This document shows positions 39,423 through 53,711 of a stretch of 64,000 nt of DNA, in pieces. This stretch comes from Pegea sp. RAD2-039. Taxonomy: Eukaryota > Chordata > Thaliacea > Salpida > Salpidae. Made by a program: the position numbers and the translations under genes. The stretch covers positions 434,001 through 498,000 of the forward strand of contig JAQGEQ010000258.1 of NCBI GenBank assembly GCA_034620365.1, read 5' to 3'. The number at the start of each line of letters is the position of its first letter. Positions within the stretch are counted from its first letter, which is position 1. Under the pieces are notes generated by a model. That model saw only the letters and a program-made list of their open reading frames with translations, ran no database searches and had not been told where the DNA came from.

Positions 39423-42400
39423 ATGGCCTACACTGCTATGCAAAGAAAAGACCCACCTGGTTAGTTTGTTCATTTTTTTTTTTAACTGGGTGCTTTTTTT
39501 AAGATTCTCAAAAGTACTTTGTCACTTTATGTATAATAATATAAAGAGCAATGAATAGTGTTTGACGAAATTTTATAACTTTTATAATTTCTTTTTAATA
39601 TTTGTCCTACTGTTTCTGAAATTTTGAACACTCTTTATTATGTTGGAAATGTTATAAAACAGGACAAAAAAGCAAATATATACCTTCTGGAAACATTTAT
39701 GAAGAGTTGTATCGTCTAGCAACCTTTGAAAATTTTCCTTATGATAAAGTTTTAATCAATCCTTCTGTATTTGCCAAATATGGATTCTTATATACTGGAT
39801 ATGAAGATGCGGTTAAATGTTTCAGGTACAAAATATTTGATAAGTGAAACCTTTAATGTTTTTTAAAAACAAATAATTCATATATATATTATATATAACT
39901 ATTATATTATAGATTTTATATATATTTAAATGTTTAAAATTCTTATATAGAAATTCTTATATATAAATATATACATATAAAAGTTATATTTAAAATTCTT
40001 ATATATAAATTTAACATAAATATATGCCAAAAACCATCAAACTGATTTCAAGTTATGTCATTTACTTTATGTTTCTTTTTATTAATTCATTCATTTCCCC
40101 AACTATGGGTACCACAACAGCACCACTGCCTTCTGATTATTTCTGAAAAAATTTACTAGGTAGAAAATCTATAATCTGGTGACCTTAATGCCACTGTCTA
40201 AGGTTACTGAGCAGCGCATCTAAAGAATGAGGTAGCTTAGCACATGTTACACTACTTTATTATCAAATCCCATATGCTGGTAGTAGAAAACATAAACTTT
40301 CTTCCATCTACTGCTTTGATTATAAAGCTCAGTAAAGGAAAATTCTTCATCTTTAGCTTCAGAAACAAAACCATATAAACTTTCATAATAAATTTTTTCA
40401 ACAACTTACTGAGATCTATATACTCTTTGTAGATAGTCATTTTAAGATGATAATGATATTTTATATTCATTAAATTTGTATTGGTTTGTAGTTGTGGGAG
40501 CTATGTGGAAAATTTGGAGCAACATAAAGATCCTACCTCTGCAAGCTTGCATTTAGCATCTTGTAATCACAAGGATCAGAAAGACCCTTATAACATTTCT
40601 CGTAAAACTTGTCATAACTGGAATATGTTATCTAATCAGAGTGTAGAAAGCAATAAAGTACTTGGATACAAAGATATTGGTATGTTATTTTTTGTTGGAT
40701 TTGTTAGATAATAATTGAGCGTTATCATATTATCAATGTACTTGTATATGTCTATAAGAATTTTAATTCATATCTAGATTATTTTCTATGTTATGATAAG
40801 ATGCAACTATTTAGTTTTTTTTTATCTTTTATCAACTTTATTTTTAGATATTTTTAATAATTTCTTATTATAACTTTTTGGTTATCTTTTACTTAAATCT
40901 ATTTTATTTGTATCTGTGATTTGTATAATCTCATAGACTCCCTAAAAATAAAACTACTTTTGGGGTTGTCAGATAATCTGGTTGTTTATGTTCATCCTGG
41001 AGATAGAACTTCAGAAAAGTATCGACTGACGACTTTTCAAAACTTTCCTCAACTCTCTCCAATTAATGTTTCCAACTTAGCTGCTAATGGTTTTGTATAT
41101 AATGGAATAAAGAATATTGTTCAATGTTTTAGGTAAGTTTCACTTATTTGTTTTTTTTTCTGACAAAACTTTATTTAAATAATTCGTCAGAAATTTTGTA
41201 AACTTTAACAATTTTTTGTTCTTTGTTTTTTTATATTTCCATTTCTATGATTTTTTAACTTTTATAAATTCAAATCAATTGTTTTTAGTTGTGGTAAAAA
41301 AATAAAGATATATAAAGATGACGATTTTTCTAAATATCACAAAATTGATTGTGAGTTTAAGAAAACTTATCAACCCTTAAAACGATTACTTGATGAAAAA
41401 CTTGGTGATAAAAAAGGGATAGTGGCAGACAAAAGTGAGTTTTAAAGTTTTGAACCGAAATATATTTTAACTAATTGTAAATATTTCAATCACCAATTTT
41501 TTAATTACTTTTTGTAGATTCCAGTGAAAATCATCAGATTAAGATATTGGCATGCCCAGTTAAGCAATTGATGACTTCAGGAGTTGAAAAAGCGCAGGTG
41601 ACTGCTTTAAAACATTTAAATTTCATAAAACAACAATCCATAAAAAGTATTAAAATCGTTGATCTAAGAAGACAGTTGAATCGATTAGTTGTAACGTGGT
41701 TACAAATCCTACTATCGTCGAAAAACTATCGGGCGCTGAAAGTATCTTCTGCAACCATAAGAGCAAAAAACTTGAGAGACCCAAACAGAAAAATCTATAA
41801 CCCGCTGACCTCGATGTCACTGTCCTAGACCAATGGGGAAGGTCATCAAACGGGATATTTTGAGTGGGGATAGATCAACTACTTTCCACTATATTCAAAG
41901 CTGGTGCGTGGGCAGAAGGGTTGACACGCTGCAGGGTCCAGAGTTGTCTTGACGATGATGATGTGCCTAGATGATACCAGCACTTGGCGGGAAAGAAAAA
42001 AACTCGATATTAAGTTGTAACTTTGTAATTTGCATCTTCAGTAGTTTCATAAAACCAAACCAAATTTTCTCCTGAATTTCACAATTTGAGCAAAATAAGG
42101 TTCAGAGCAAGTAAAAACCACTCCGATATCAAATAAGCTTCATCAAAAAATCTTTATTTTTTCCTGAAAAACTTTTGTTTTGTTTCAGAAAATTGTTTTC
42201 GCTGAAATTGAGAGTTCGTTGCATGAAGAATTGCTATCAAATTTAGATTTGTGGAAAGAGGAAGATAGAAGGTTTCATACAAAAGTCTTCTTTCCAATCT
42301 CCAAGTATCTTTTTACAGAAGATCATTTGCTCAATCATTAGAACTCTTTGACCCTGTCAAAGTCGTACAGCTTTCTGCTGCTGGTTTCTTTTATCTTGGA

Positions 42401-43799
42401 GTTGGTGATAGCTCCCAATGCTTTTCTTGCTCTAGTGTCTTAGAAAACTGGAATACAAGCAACCTAGACCCACACCAATTACACCAAGCTAAGTGCCCCA
42501 GTTGCAAGTGAGTATTTTAGTATCAACATGTTGCTTTTGATGATTTCAATCTCTCTTTAAAGAATGGCAAAAGGAATTGACCTGAAAAATATACCAGATT
42601 GGTATGGTTATGGGTCTGGTTTAGAAGAGTCACCACTACCTAGTGAAGAAGAAATACAAAGACTAAAATCAACTTATGAATGTCTTAACCCATCTAATCC
42701 TTCAATGAAATCCTATGAAGCACGTCTGAGAAGTTTTGCTGGGCGTTGGCCCATCAGCAGTACTTGTGCTACTCCGCAACAGATTTCTACGGCTGGCTTT
42801 TTCTGTTTAGGTATTTTCCCAGTTTTCATCAAAATTTCATTAGAATTGGAATTGTTGATTTTCAGGGCAAGGCGATAAAGCTAAATGCTGGTATTGTAAT
42901 GGAGTTATACAAAGATGGGGAAGAAACGATGATCCTTGGATTGAACACGCTAAATTCTTTCCACGGTAATCTACCTTCTCTTATGTAGTAAATTTAGAAA
43001 ATATTTAGTTAGAAAAGTTCAAACTTCTGATAGAAATTTTGATTTTCAGTTGTGCATTTCTTCTTCAAAGTCGTGGAAATGAATTCGTTCAATCGATTTT
43101 GCCACAATATAACCAATCAGATGAAGCTGAAACTCCGGACCTTTATGATGAAGAACTTTTAAGAACAGCTGATGATATAGTGATGGACCTGAATCTGTTT
43201 ACTAGTAAACGTCAATCATCAACACAAGTTGAAATTCCCAGTAAGAAGTCGAAAGATTCAGCTGAAGAGGAACGAAGTAGAAAGATTCAGAGAGCGGAAG
43301 AAATGGGATTTGCAAGAAGTGTGATCGAAACTAAATTGTAAGAATCAATCATCAGATAAATTGAACTTGTTGCTTAAATTCACAACAACTTCTAGGAAAT
43401 CAGGAAACTTTAGTTTTAAAGAACTTTTAGATGCCCTGTTGCTTGATACAGTTCAAGATGAAGAGAAATATCTTTCAAAATCTCTTCATGTTCCGACACA
43501 TCTAAGAAGAGGTTTGCAACAAGGTTGATTCTAATTTATTCTAAAACACTTTTTAACAATTTGATTTTTATTTCCTTATCTTTAACTCATCATAAAATTT
43601 AGATAATCTTTATGAAGAGCTGACTGCGTTGGAGTTAAATCGTTTGTGTAAATCTTGTGAGGAAAAACCAGCTGATCATATGCTTCTGCCATGTGCTCAT
43701 ATTTGTTTGTGTGAAAAATGTTCATTGAGCAAAAAGTTGAGCAAATGTCCGACTTGCGGCAGAAAAGTTGAAGATGTAATTCAAACATTTGTATCTTAA
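39423..43799 (+). CDS. BIRC: Inhibitor of apoptosis protein: four BIR, UBA and RING domains
   Basis: IAPs restrain caspases and ubiquitinate partners. Thirteen exons join in phase for 680 residues: 39423-39459, 39663-39825, 40492-40679, 40937-41132, 41289-41434, 41518-41597, 42189-42271, 42319-42507, 42563-42810, 42866-42965, 43050-43337, 43396-43523, 43603-43799. BIR-like units: 1 (LATFENFP ... CFSCGSYVENL ... HLASC), 2 (LTTFQNFP ... CFSCGKKIK ... HKIDC), 3 (FYLGVGDSSQCFSCSSVLENW ... HQAKC), and a canonical fourth (LRSFAGRWP ... AKCWYCNGVIQRW ... HAKFFPRC). The first three have H-x3-C instead of H-x6-C. A UBA-like segment follows (AEEMGFARSVIETKL ... FSFKELLDALL), then a C-terminal RING: CKSCEEKPADHMLLPCAH, CEKC, CPTCGRKVEDVIQTFVS. 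No CARD is visible. The orthology to XIAP or BIRC2/3 cannot be set. Confidence 0.92.
39860..40025. repeat. TA-rich low-complexity tract with repeated ATTCTTATATA units
   Basis: Within intron 2 of the IAP gene. Runs of (AT)n with a unit like AAATTCTTATATA appearing three times (about 39,937, 39,950 and 39,991). This looks like microsatellite expansion in AT-rich sequence with no coding content. Confidence 0.6.
40085..40330. repeat. Dispersed repeat, copy A (IAP intron)
   Basis: Shares several blocks in the same order with a copy near 60,800 in an intron of TNK2: ttccccaactatg, agaaaatctataatctgg, tgccactgtctaagg, a block ending atgaggtag, and about 60-100 nt further on a block like ctactgcttt. 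Identity is imperfect, so the copies are old. It is not similar to any element I can name. Confidence 0.6.
41745..41990. repeat. Dispersed repeat, copy B (IAP intron)
   Basis: Lies in the intron between 41598 and 42188. It shares the core agaaaaatctataaccc, tgacctcgatgtcactgtc, ctagaccaatgggg and a purine-rich block ending gtggggatag with the copies near 40,165 and 60,890, but lacks the left ttccccaactatg block. Richer in G and C than flanking intron, which continues with cgctgcagggtcc. Confidence 0.6.
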
Positions 43800-45483
43800 A
43801 ACTCTAAATACATTTATAAAATTTAATTCTAACTTCAATATATTTTATCATCTAAACTTAAAAAGTGATCTAATGTTTAATTGAATAAAGATCTTTCCTG
43901 TTTTATCCCTTGTATATTTTTTACGTTTGTCAATTCACCGTTTGTGTTTAAATCTTTTGTAGGTTATTATTTAGTTTTAATATTTAAATTGGATTATTTG
44001 TTACTTTTTCGAAATATCATTGGTTTGATTTATATGAAAAAACTAAAGAAGAAGCAGTAGTTAGCTTATCCACAACATTTGTTTGCTCTTGGACATATTT
44101 AGGATTCTTTTGCTTCAATTATTTAAAAGCAGAAAATTCACTAAGATTGAAAAAATGAAGTTAGTCAAATAAGACAACTTTTAGATAAACAACTAAAATA
44201 GCAAATGAAAAGCGACAGGGATATTTTTTCTGTAAGCATGTACTTTGGTACTTATTTTGCTTAAAAGTTATGAAAATCTTGGTTGGCAGATGAGTTGTTA
44301 CATTAATTTAACTGACATTTTATCAAATACCTTTATATAATTACTTATCAAACTTATCACCTAACTAATATAAGTGGTCCAAAATTCATAATAAAATCAA
44401 CTTGTAAATAATAAATGAAATATCTAGTAAAATTTAGAGAAGAAGAATTCTATTTTAAGTTAAATATACTCAAAAGCTTTTTAATAAAAACTGAAGGAAC
44501 TAGAATATTTCATAAAAATGAAATTCTAAAATGTATTCAATACCTGCTAAACTTCATCAAATTAAATAAATGAACAAAAATTCATTTTATATTACCCCAA
44601 TTATAAATCAAAATTTCAGGTTTAAATTACTGTAAAATTTTAGCTTAATGATTTATAGCATTAATTGAAATATAAAATCAAATTAAAGCTATCTATAATT
44701 ATTGATCTTTTTAAGACTTTGGAAATTTCATCATAAAATTATGTGAAAATGATCGTCTTTAAATACTTAAAACTTTTAAGCTTGTAACTAAACTAGCAAA
44801 TCCTCGGAAAGCACAATCGGAGTGTGATACATACACCTTGCAAGACTTTCTAATTTTATATACATCGTTCTCTGGCTTGGATCACAAAAGATGTTGACAC
44901 TTTGTTGATGACGTTTCTTATATAACGAGTTACTACAAATTGATTTTTTCTCAAAATAACTCATCACCTAAAGCCTACCTAAAACGTTATCTTCTTCTTA
45001 ATTTAGTGAAATAAGAAGTCAAATGAAATTATATTGAAAGTTAATGCTGTCAAATTTGTTAAATTGAATTACAAATCTGTGAATTTTTTATTTGCTGATT
45101 GTAAAATTTAAGAAACAGTTGAATCATTTAAACTATTGGCTTCTATGCTAGTTATATGCAAGGTGCTTGGAAGTTTTTTATCTTTAACACAACTTATTTG
45201 TAATAAAATGAAGTTAACAAAATGTATTTTTGAATTTCACTCTACATTTTTCTTTTGATATATCTTTTTAGTCAGTTTTAATTTAATTATGTTTTTAATT
45301 TATCAAAAAAGATTCTATTTACTAAATATTTTTTGAGTTTTTGGTGATAAAATATACTAAAAATACTTTGAAAGAAATTTGAAAAAGATAATAAATTTCG
45401 AAAATTATTTATCAATAAAATAAGACAGACAAAAAACGAAAAACAATAATTTTCAAAAATATTTTCTAAATCATCATGATCTT
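43800..45483. other. Intergenic, convergent 3' ends
   Basis: About 1.7 kb between the convergent IAP and NOL10 genes. AT-rich, with AATAAA about 90 nt after the IAP stop. No other feature was recognised. Confidence 0.55.
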
Positions 45484-48400
45484 CTATCGTTTGAAGAACC
45501 CACTATTCCAATCTTTCTTTTGTCGCTTGATCTTATCAGCAGGTCTTCTAACCTTTCTACGTTCAGCTTGATGCGTTTGGTTTTCTTCATCTTCTTTAGA
45601 CTTTTTATCATTCTATAAAATAGAAATCTAAGAAAAATGTGAAAATCGCAAAACATACAAACCTTTATATAAAATGTTGATTGTTTTCCTCCACTCACTG
45701 AATTCGATTGAGCAATCATTCTACCTCCGCGACTCTCTTCAGCTTTTATTCTGTCTTCCATCGACACTCTGAACAAAAATTGTAAATAATTTATAATCCT
45801 CCAAAGTTAACCAACTTTAAAAGAAAACAAAAACAAAGAAATAACTTCAAAATCTCTAATTAACTTATCAACTGAAGACTTACTTAAGAAGACGTTTTCT
45901 TTCTTTGCGAGCAGTCTTCCCACCATACTTTTCAAGGTCAGCAAGAGTAGTGAACTGAACCTTATCTCCATTCTCATTAAGATTATTTTTGATTTTGAAC
46001 ATCTTTGGTTGACTTAGCAACGTGTCTTTATCTTCTTGTTTCTTCTTTTCACGAAGAGCTTTTTCTTTGCTGAAGACACTTGTGTGAGCCTGGACATAAA
46101 GTTGAAGATTTTAGATTGTAAAATCAGTGAGGATAATATCGATCATCAGACCTTTTTAGCTTCTTGAACCCATTTACGTTGTACTTCTTCATCTGATGAT
46201 GAGTCTTCGGACCTCTAGAGAGTAATTTGTTATTTAATTAAAACTTTTATAAATATTTCTTTTGTTTTAGAACTTTCAAACATAGAAGCAAAGTAACCTG
46301 GTTGTCTTCTTCATCTGAAGACTCTTCTCTCTTTCTCTTTCCGTTAACTTTTTGTGAGATCACAGGATTAAGAAGTCGGAACTCTTCACAATCTTCATCA
46401 ATTTGGAATTCAGGATTTTCAAACATCGCACTGAAACGAGGATCTTTCAGAAGGTTTCCTGCTTCAATCTGTATTCGAAAAAGTTCAAAAAATTATTTGT
46501 TTCTTTACAATAAAAGTAATTAAAGAAACCAAATAATAAAACAAATAAAGATCAATCACCTTTGCTTTCTTCTTCTTTCCTTTTACTTCCTCTTCATTTG
46601 TGATTCGATCCACTAAACGTTCAACTAATCTTTTATTCACTTTCGTAGATTTCTGGACAAAAATATTTTGCTTGTCAAATTTATTGAACAAATGTGGAAT
46701 AAAAAGCTAAAGATTAATTTCTATTTTAGCAACATAAAGATGAGAGGTAGTTCAGTTGAATTTTATTGTAAGATTTAAATCACCTTTAACTTGATGTGAT
46801 CTTCATCACGTTTCTCATTTACTTTCTCAGCTAATTTTTTCTTGCGATATTCTCTATAAAAAATTAAATGTTAAAACTGTTTTCTACTTTATCATCTACA
46901 CATACTCATAAGCAAATGGTTTAGCAACAGAAACTGCTTTTTGGTACAGTCTAATATCCAAGAAGTAACCATGCATATAAGCACGAAGCATATTTGTTCC
47001 AACAAGATTGGATAAACCTGTGAAGTAGTAGATGTTGGTCTTTTACTAAATTTGTTATTTTCATCACTTACCTAATGTTTCCAATTCTTTTTTTGTAACA
47101 AACTTGTAATCATCATAAATTTCTGCTTGTTTTTCCTCTTGTCCTTCAACCAGGTTATCCAATATATAACACCATTTAGGCGCCCGTCCAAGCCACTAAA
47201 ACATTTCAAATTTAGCATTAATATTTTTTGTAATAAGAAAGCAGCTTACAGGTAGAAAATAAGAGAATATTTTAGGAGATTCATTTGCAAGAAAAAGTAA
47301 TCCACTATCATCTATGAGATGCATGCAATTGATGTCAGGTTCAGATTCAATTGCAGTTCTTGTGACTCCCTAAAAAGTTATGAAATTATTAATGTTGATT
47401 GCAATAATCAAGATAACTCACAGTTTTTACATCCCAGATTTTGACCACACGAGAATCAGAAGATACCATCACTTCATTTGCGTCATTGTAAAACACTGAA
47501 TTGATTGGTAGATCGTATCGATGGTCTTTAACTAAATATGGTTTGTTGGTTCGCATGTCGTACATCATCACCTTTGAAAAGAATTTTGTGAATCATGGGT
47601 GCAGGATCACGTGACATATGTTTGACTCTGTTTGTTTCTAATTTCGATTAATTAAAGAGTTTATTTACACATGAGTAGAAAATCGTGATTTTAGGTGACT
47701 TTTTAAAACTATTTTTTCAGAAACTCGATGTCAAAAACATAATCTGATGTCAAAAGTGTTAGGTTCACTCAGAAAACATTAAAAGAAATTAGGACATCAG
47801 TCAGTGATGATAGAGACTGCTAAAGATCAAAACAACATTTTACTTGTCCTGTACTTGTACCAGCAATCAATTCAATCGATTTGTGATATTTGACAACTTT
47901 TACAGTCGGAATATGGAAATCTCTGCATTAAAAAATTAATTATCTTCAGCAACCATCTAAATCAACAATTATACCCAACAAGGTGGTCAACTAGGCCAGG
48001 GCCAACATTTAGCGAGCCAGCCCTTGTACGAGACCGTGGGTCCCAACATTCGATGATTCCATCTTTACCTCCAACTGCCAAAAGATGATGATCAGGACTC
48101 GTCACACAAGAGTGGATTTCACTGAAATATGTTAAGATAAAAGTAAGGACTTTAAAGGACTTTTAAGAGACAATATCCACCTCATAGATGTCTCATATGA
48201 TTTCATAAATTGACCTTGTTCCAAATTGATTCGATAAACTTCAGGACTGAAATTAGGTTTTTAATGATCGCTTCAAACTATATTTGGAAAACTTACCCAG
48301 AGCCAGCCAACATCAAATCACAATTAAAAGAGTTATAAGTGAGATCTCGGCCGAAGGTTGGAATTCGAACTTTGTAGTGTTTACCTTGTTGTGTATGAAA

Positions 48401-49685
48401 CTCTACACTTCTGTCATTTAACAACAGAACCAACTACAACAATGAGATATATGTAAAAAAGATGAACAATATTTTTATGTACAAACCTTTGTATAATCTT
48501 CTGAGAGACTAAGAAAATTGACGGCTGAAAAATGTTTGAAAAGTTTGACATCAAATAAATAATTTTATAAATTACTAACTAAAATTAGTATTTTAATAAT
48601 AAAAATAAAAATTATCAGAAAAAGTTTTTGAAAAATTAAATTATCTAAAAACCTTCAGCATCTAGATATCTCTCAAACTTCAATGACAACTGCTTGACAT
48701 CGAAACACTTTATTCTTGGTTTATATGTTCCTGAAAAAAAATCATCACTTTTGAACAATTTATGAAAATATCCAGAAATGAAAAGGATAAAAAATTTCAC
48801 AAATAGCTATTTTACATGAGATGACATAAATTAAATAAAATCTTATTTTTACAAACACTATTTGACTTCAAATTATTAGTTAAAAAATAACATCTCAATT
48901 TCTACAAATTAGCTTAACTCAGTAATTGACTATTGATAATTTGTCACCAAACAAAACTTATAGTAATTTTGCTTCTTTTTGGTAACTAGTTTGTTTTTTT
49001 AACTTGCTTTTTTTGTCTTATCACTTGACGATTTTATTTTAAGGTTCATAACACCAATAAGTATTATTGATAAATACTTTATAATGAATAAAATACAAAA
49101 AATAAAATTAAATATTTTATAATCAAGTATATATAATATTTGAATTCTTACCCGTGGCAAATATATGTTGACCATCTGGGGTTGTCTTGACTGTTGTAGT
49201 GACTGTTGGCATAGTGAAGTCCTGTATTAGTTCAATTCTTTGTCGAAGAGCAGAATCTTTTTTCAATAGAGCTCTTTTCTTTTGATCACTTAAAAACTAA
49301 AAATAATCTTTGTTATACAAAATCATAACACACCAAGTACAACCAAGTATAACTAATTATTATGTTTAAAAATTATTCTTGTCTTTATTAATAAATAGAA
49401 ATATCACATATTCCATGTATAAACTCATAAATTAATTATCTAATATTATATTTTGAAAAGTATCATAAATAAGATAAAGATAAATAAGATATATTTAAAA
49501 ACATTTATAAAACACTATTTCAGTGCTAACAAATACATAAAAAAAGTTTAATATTTAAATTCTTTCAATTATATTATTGGTGTTATTTCGTTAAATTTAT
49601 AAAAAAGCATACATACCTCTGGTAGAGATTTTCCATGAGAAAGATTATAAATCTTTATATCATCATTTGGACATGAAACTTGCAT
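45484..49685 (-). CDS. NOL10: Nucleolar protein 10 (WD-repeat ribosome biogenesis factor)
   Basis: NOL10 (yeast Enp2) is a nucleolar WD40 protein of small-subunit ribosome assembly. About 19 minus-strand exons from a start at 49685 (MQVSCPNDDIKIYNLSHG, matching the family start MQVSS-NEVKIY) to a TAG at 45486-45484. In order: KKDSALRQRIELIQDF, TYKPRIKCFDVKQLSLKFER, FHTQQGKHYKVRIPTFGRDL, GGKDGIIECWDPRSRTR, YDMRTNKPYLVKDHRYDLP, SSDSRVVKIWD, DDYKFVTKKELE, LRAYMHGYFLDIRLY, then the NUC153 motif DPRFSAMFENPEFQIDE and FRLLNP. The C-terminal third is Lys/Glu-rich coiled coil with a serine/acidic patch, ending in basic residues for nucleolar targeting. Exon phases were checked only for parts of the gene. 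Confidence 0.93.
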
Positions 49686-52600
49686 TTTGTAGCTTCAATA
49701 CTCAAAATTAACTCTGACAAATTGATTTTAAACTTTTTATAATATTAATATAACTAAACTTTATCAATTCTTTAAAAAATATGACAATATAGTAAAATAA
49801 TCACTTATATTTAATCATTTTATTAAATGAATAATAATTGTATTAGAATTATCAAAAAGTTTATATAAAAATGATGATATAAAGAATTTATTACAAAAAA
49901 TTAAAAAATCTAATTCTTCATAAGCAGTTACAACAGCAAATTATATCTTTATAAAAATCACATGAAATATAAATAACTAAACAAAAGTTTCAAAAATTTG
50001 TGATAACACTAAATAAAATTAATAATCAGTTATTACTCAATAATTTAAATATCTTAAAGTAAATATTAAACTTATATTTTCAAGTAATTAACAATTTTTA
50101 TAGAATATATTATTTAAAAAATCAAAAATATTGTATAAGCAATTAAATACAAAATTAAGTATTACAATAAATTTTAATATTAGTTTTTTTAAAAGCTACT
50201 TAAAAACTTTAAGTACTAAAATTAAAATGATATTCACAACTATATAGAATATAAGTATAGATAGGAATTTATAAAATAACTTTTTAAGCAAATAAGTTTA
50301 GATAACAATTAATAATAATTAAAGCACAGTTAACAAAAGAAAAATTAAAAGTAAACTAATTTTCTATGGAGAAGTCGTCTAAGAAATATAAAAATAAACT
50401 TATAATAAAAGATTATAATGATAAAAATTATTACAATAAGTAAATCTGCACACGCTCTCCGTTTAAAACATTTTAAAGGGCTTAAATTAGGGGAATTTTT
50501 TTCAAAGATTCACGTGGTCAGTGCAATTAGTAATAAGAATTTTAATAAAAATTTTAATAAAAATTTACAAGCTGTCAAAGTTTAATAGATAATGAATACA
50601 TAAATAAATACAACCGACACTTTTTATCAAAATTAAAAAACTATAAAACTACTTCAAAGAAATTACAATAAAAAAGTGCACAAAAAGACAGACTATATGT
50701 AGCTCGACTAAATGCTTTTACTGAAATTTTTCTTATAATTTAATTAAAGGTATTCTTAAATCATGTATTCTTACTTTAAAAATTTGAATTAAAGTTTTCA
50801 ATGTTTTATAGAACAATAGCCTTGCATTGTCATCATAAAGTCTTGATATCCATCATCAGCAAAGCTAGACTTGAATTTTTAACTGATGCTCAAAGATTAA
50901 TTAAAAATAAATTCTATTACTTGGAACCATGTAAGCTTCAAAGCTTTTGGATTAGTACTATAGGATTAAAAATCTTAATAAATGAAAAAATGAATTCTTA
51001 AGCCACTAAAATTTGTGTCTAAGCTTTGTATCTAACCTTTCAACAACATTTTACTCAACAATGCTTTTCACCTAATACTAGCTTAACTGTTATTCTTACA
51101 CACAATTACATTTCACTTATACGTGGCTTAGTTTAAACTCAATAATTTAAAATGCTTCTTCTAAATAGTCGCTTTTAAATATTTTAATAATTAAAGTTGA
51201 CCACTTAATTAATTTAACATATCTTTTCTTTTTCGCTTGCTACTTTAAGCAAACTTGGCCTAATACTTTTTTTGCGCTTTTCCTCTTACATAATGATAAT
51301 AATAATGGTAGTGCTTCAATGCTTGAAGATAAGGTATAGGTAAAATCATACAAGGAAAGAAAATATATGCAAAACAATAAATCAATAAAAAGTGATGAGA
51401 GGAAGGGTATAAGGATAAGAAAAATTCCAAATTTTTTCCCTTTGGCACAATTTTTACTGATTAAGCTGATGTGCGAAAGGCAAACCCTATTGCATTTTCA
51501 AAAAGAATATTACTGTTGATGGTTTTATATATGTGGCACGATTAGAGATAACTGACAGCCTTACAAATGAGCTCGTATGTCAAAATTTGTTTATTTATTT
51601 TACTCTGCATAAAAAAGACGCTTAACAATCACACCTTCGTTTTCATAATAGTCTAAAAAAAGCCAATTAAAGGGATCAGTGATATTGGCTTAAATGCTAC
51701 TTTTGGTTTAATTACTTTTTACTATTAAATATGCAAATCATTTTTTGTACTCATTATTTGTACATTTTTACTGATTATCTAGGTCAATAACATTTAAGAA
51801 AGCATAGTAATATCGCTGATTTTACTATTCATAAATTTTCTAATCATAATTAAATAAATTTCCAAATAAAATAAATAATTTAGTTTTAATGTTTTTGTAA
51901 TATTTACAAAATAGTTCAAGGTTCTACTTTTTATGGTTCTTACAAAAGTAATTAAGAAAATTAATGGTTGAGTGAAACTGATTATCTCGAGTCTTCAGTA
52001 AAATAAGTTAAAATATTAATTACTTCATTTTTAAGTTTAACGAAAAAAGTTTATTTTACTTCACGCAGTAATTATGTCAACAAAAATCCATAATTGTCCC
52101 TATCAGCCTAACTTTGTGAATTTTATAAACAAACTAAAACGGTTTTAATGTATACAGTAAATATATATAAACTAGATTTAACAAAATAGTTAGTATAACA
52201 ATTTACTATTATGATGTGTTACCTTAAAACTTATTGTATATAAATAAACGGAAAATTTTTGTTTACAGAAACCTTGAACTTATTTTCTTTGTTCAATAAT
52301 CAAATTCATTTTTGTATATTTGATTAGTATTTGTGAATGATTATTAGTCACGTTTTATGATTTAATTTAATTTCTGTATATTTTTAAATGAAATGAGTTA
52401 ATTTAATTAAGAACAACGTAGTAAATGACTATTAAAGTTAATTCAAAAGTTTCAATAGATAGATATGTAATTGCTTATAATTTTGTTAAATAACAATAGA
52501 TTTCAATATTTCAAAAATAATTGTCATAATGTAAAAGTTTATATTCTTATGCTATATTGCTATTTTTAGACTTTTATTGTAAATTAAGTAGTGGTAAAAC

Positions 52601-53711
52601 TTTACTAAAATAAGTTTAAAGGTTTATTCTATTTTTTATTTACATAAAATAGTTATTGCTAAAAGATTAATTTTAGAATGATTTTAATTCAGAATTAGAA
52701 TAGTTATAACTTGAGTAAATAGCAAATTAAATTAAGCTTAAAATCTTGATTAGCTGTTTTATAATACTTTTTAATATACTTTCCTCATAAGTAAAAATAG
52801 TTTAAATTTTAATCAAAACTTATAGCAGAATTATTTAATTTAGGTGTTCAATTTATATCTTCCTTATTTTAAGTGATAGTCATTATAAATTATCAAATTC
52901 TTTTTATGAATACTAATTAAACTATAATATTGCTTAATTATTAAACTTGTAGGAAACAGTTTATTTAAAACAAAATACTTTAAATTTATTAAAAGAAAAA
53001 AAACTTGAAGCTGAGATGGTTTACTTCTTTCAGCTCCTGGCCTAGTTCATCTATTAAGTCCCAGAATGATTTCAGAAAATCTTAGAGAACCTAAATAAAA
53101 GTAAAAATTTACTTGATACTTGTAATGTACATTTTAATATCATTAACTAACTGTTTAAACTTAAGTTCAAACCTCCAAAAGTGTCTAAAACAAATTTGAA
53201 AACCCTAATAATTTTTAGTGATAAGAATAAAAAATAAGAAATGATTTTACATATAAGTTCTACTATTGGTATTTTTTAACAAAGTACCCATTACTAGAGA
53301 ATTTTAGACAGTCATTTAAAATAATTTTTTTGTAATTGTAAATTATATTTAATTTAGGCTTAACAATGTGAGAAACATTTTTTTACGGTAATCTTTCATA
53401 CTTCTGCAAAACAGAATAATTATTTACTCAGAGGCAACAAAATTATCAAACAGTTTGTTTGTGCAAGTTTATGTTTATTTTGGAGAAGAAAGATTATAAA
53501 TTCTAAAAGATATTTCTAATTTTTTCAGAAAATTATTGTTTAAGCTTAAATCTGATAGTTTTATATTAACATTGATATAATTTCCGTATGTTTTACTGAG
53601 TACTTGATAAACTACTGAAAATAATAAACATTTATCTTATGATCAAACTTTTTCAAAACTTATAATTTTTCAGAAATATACGTAAATCTCATTATAAGAC
53701 TAATAAATCTA
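49686..53711. other. 4 kb intergenic region, divergent promoters, no gene seen
   Basis: Separates divergent NOL10 and BBS1. Very AT-rich, with a slightly GC-richer patch near 51,230-51,560 that might be an old insertion. Short open frames at about 50,801 and 51,260 show no similarity and look like chance. No tRNA, rRNA or repeat was recognised. An acceptor-like atttttcag ends at 53673, 38 nt before the BBS1 start. Confidence 0.5.

Noticed and set aside
50801..51448. Short open frames in the large NOL10-BBS1 spacer
   Set aside because: No recognisable similarity, no supporting splice structure, and length is within chance for AT-rich sequence.
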